A DNA stretch of 29,758 nucleotides from a virus, in the IMG/VR virus record IMGVR_UViG_3300021373_000755, positions 1 to 29,758 of that record. One strand, written 5' to 3'. The notes beneath the pieces were generated by a model. The model did not search any database. It was not told where the DNA came from and saw only the letters and a list, made by a program, of their open reading frames with translations. Both the position numbers and the translations under genes were made by a program. Shown here piece by piece: positions 29,596-29,758 of this stretch (within the stretch, counting starts at the first letter, position 1; each line of letters opens with the position of its first letter).

Positions 29596-29758
29596 TAGAC
29601 ACAATGTTAAGCAAAGCAACAGAAGGTATGTTGATTGCAGAGTTACTAAACAGAAAAAATGAGAAAGGTGTTCCATTCTTTATGGGTAAAAGCATATTGT
29701 TAACTAATGGACAACAACAACTACTAGCAATTCTTCCTAACATACAGATACTTACAAC
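29592..29758 (+). CDS. Early protein, partial (C-terminus off the right edge)
   Basis: 55 residues are visible, starting MIDTMLSKATEGMLIAELLN. AAGGAG lies seven bases before the ATG, and the start overlaps the nuclease stop. The visible part is mixed alpha/beta (FFMGKSILLTNGQQQLLAIL). Too little to name. Confidence 0.65.
   Translation, partial: MIDTMLSKATEGMLIAELLNRKNEKGVPFFMGKSILLTNGQQQLLAILPNIQILT

Overview
This window looks like part of a tailed, double-stranded DNA phage genome. It is AT-rich, most strongly so between about 24.8 and 27.0 kb. Recognisable landmarks are a large terminase, a portal protein, a scaffold and an SU10-type major capsid protein on the minus strand, and a Rad52-like annealing protein on the plus strand. 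Several small proteins resemble families I associate with actinobacteriophages: the scaffold, a 73-aa CxxC/HPEC protein, a Cx4C...CxxH finger, and the zinc ribbon at the end of the Rad52-like protein. With the AT-rich composition, this suggests a low-GC (perhaps marine) actinobacterial host. That is an inference from remembered motifs, not a search result. No tail sheath, tape measure or integrase is visible, which fits a short-tailed lytic phage, but the genome is incomplete at both ends.

Late region (minus strand, read from 23.4 kb down to 1). Three tiny basic genes (21, 85 and 43 aa) are coupled to the terminase, followed by the portal, two small proteins, a 1561-aa probable internal virion protein, a 331-aa protein, a lytic-transglycosylase-like protein, a 669-aa mosaic protein with ParB-like and possible ADP-ribosyltransferase-like modules, and proteins of 508 and 275 aa. 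After a 244-bp regulatory gap come the scaffold and capsid, a connector-like protein, a 659-aa tail protein with an Asp-box, and tail fibre genes. The last fibre gene runs off the left edge and shares a perfect 127-bp stretch with its neighbour. Genes mostly overlap as TAATG or ATGA or lie a few bases apart, so translational coupling is the rule. Portal and capsid are separated by about 12 kb of large, probably injected, proteins, which is an unusual order.

Switch region (23.39-24.82 kb). Divergent promoters near 23.4 kb drive the late operon leftward and a zinc-finger gene rightward. Beyond lie a convergent 38-aa zinc ribbon and a compact minus-strand unit of about 205 nt with its own promoter, several hairpins and a strong terminator, probably a small RNA. 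A 37-aa zinc-ribbon gene and a set of inverted repeats and promoters for the rightward operon follow.

Early region (plus strand, 24.8-29.76 kb). This is a dense run of very small genes, many with paired CxxC motifs, plus a small membrane protein, an HTH protein, a Rad52-like annealing protein, a probable PD-(D/E)XK nuclease and a gene cut by the right edge. A short motif, TGTAGGC(A), recurs on this strand in coding and non-coding sequence and in more than one reading frame. The leading candidates for something undescribed are the mosaic 669-aa protein with its repeated module boundaries, the stand-alone RNA unit, the group of zinc-ribbon microproteins and the TGTAGGC motif.
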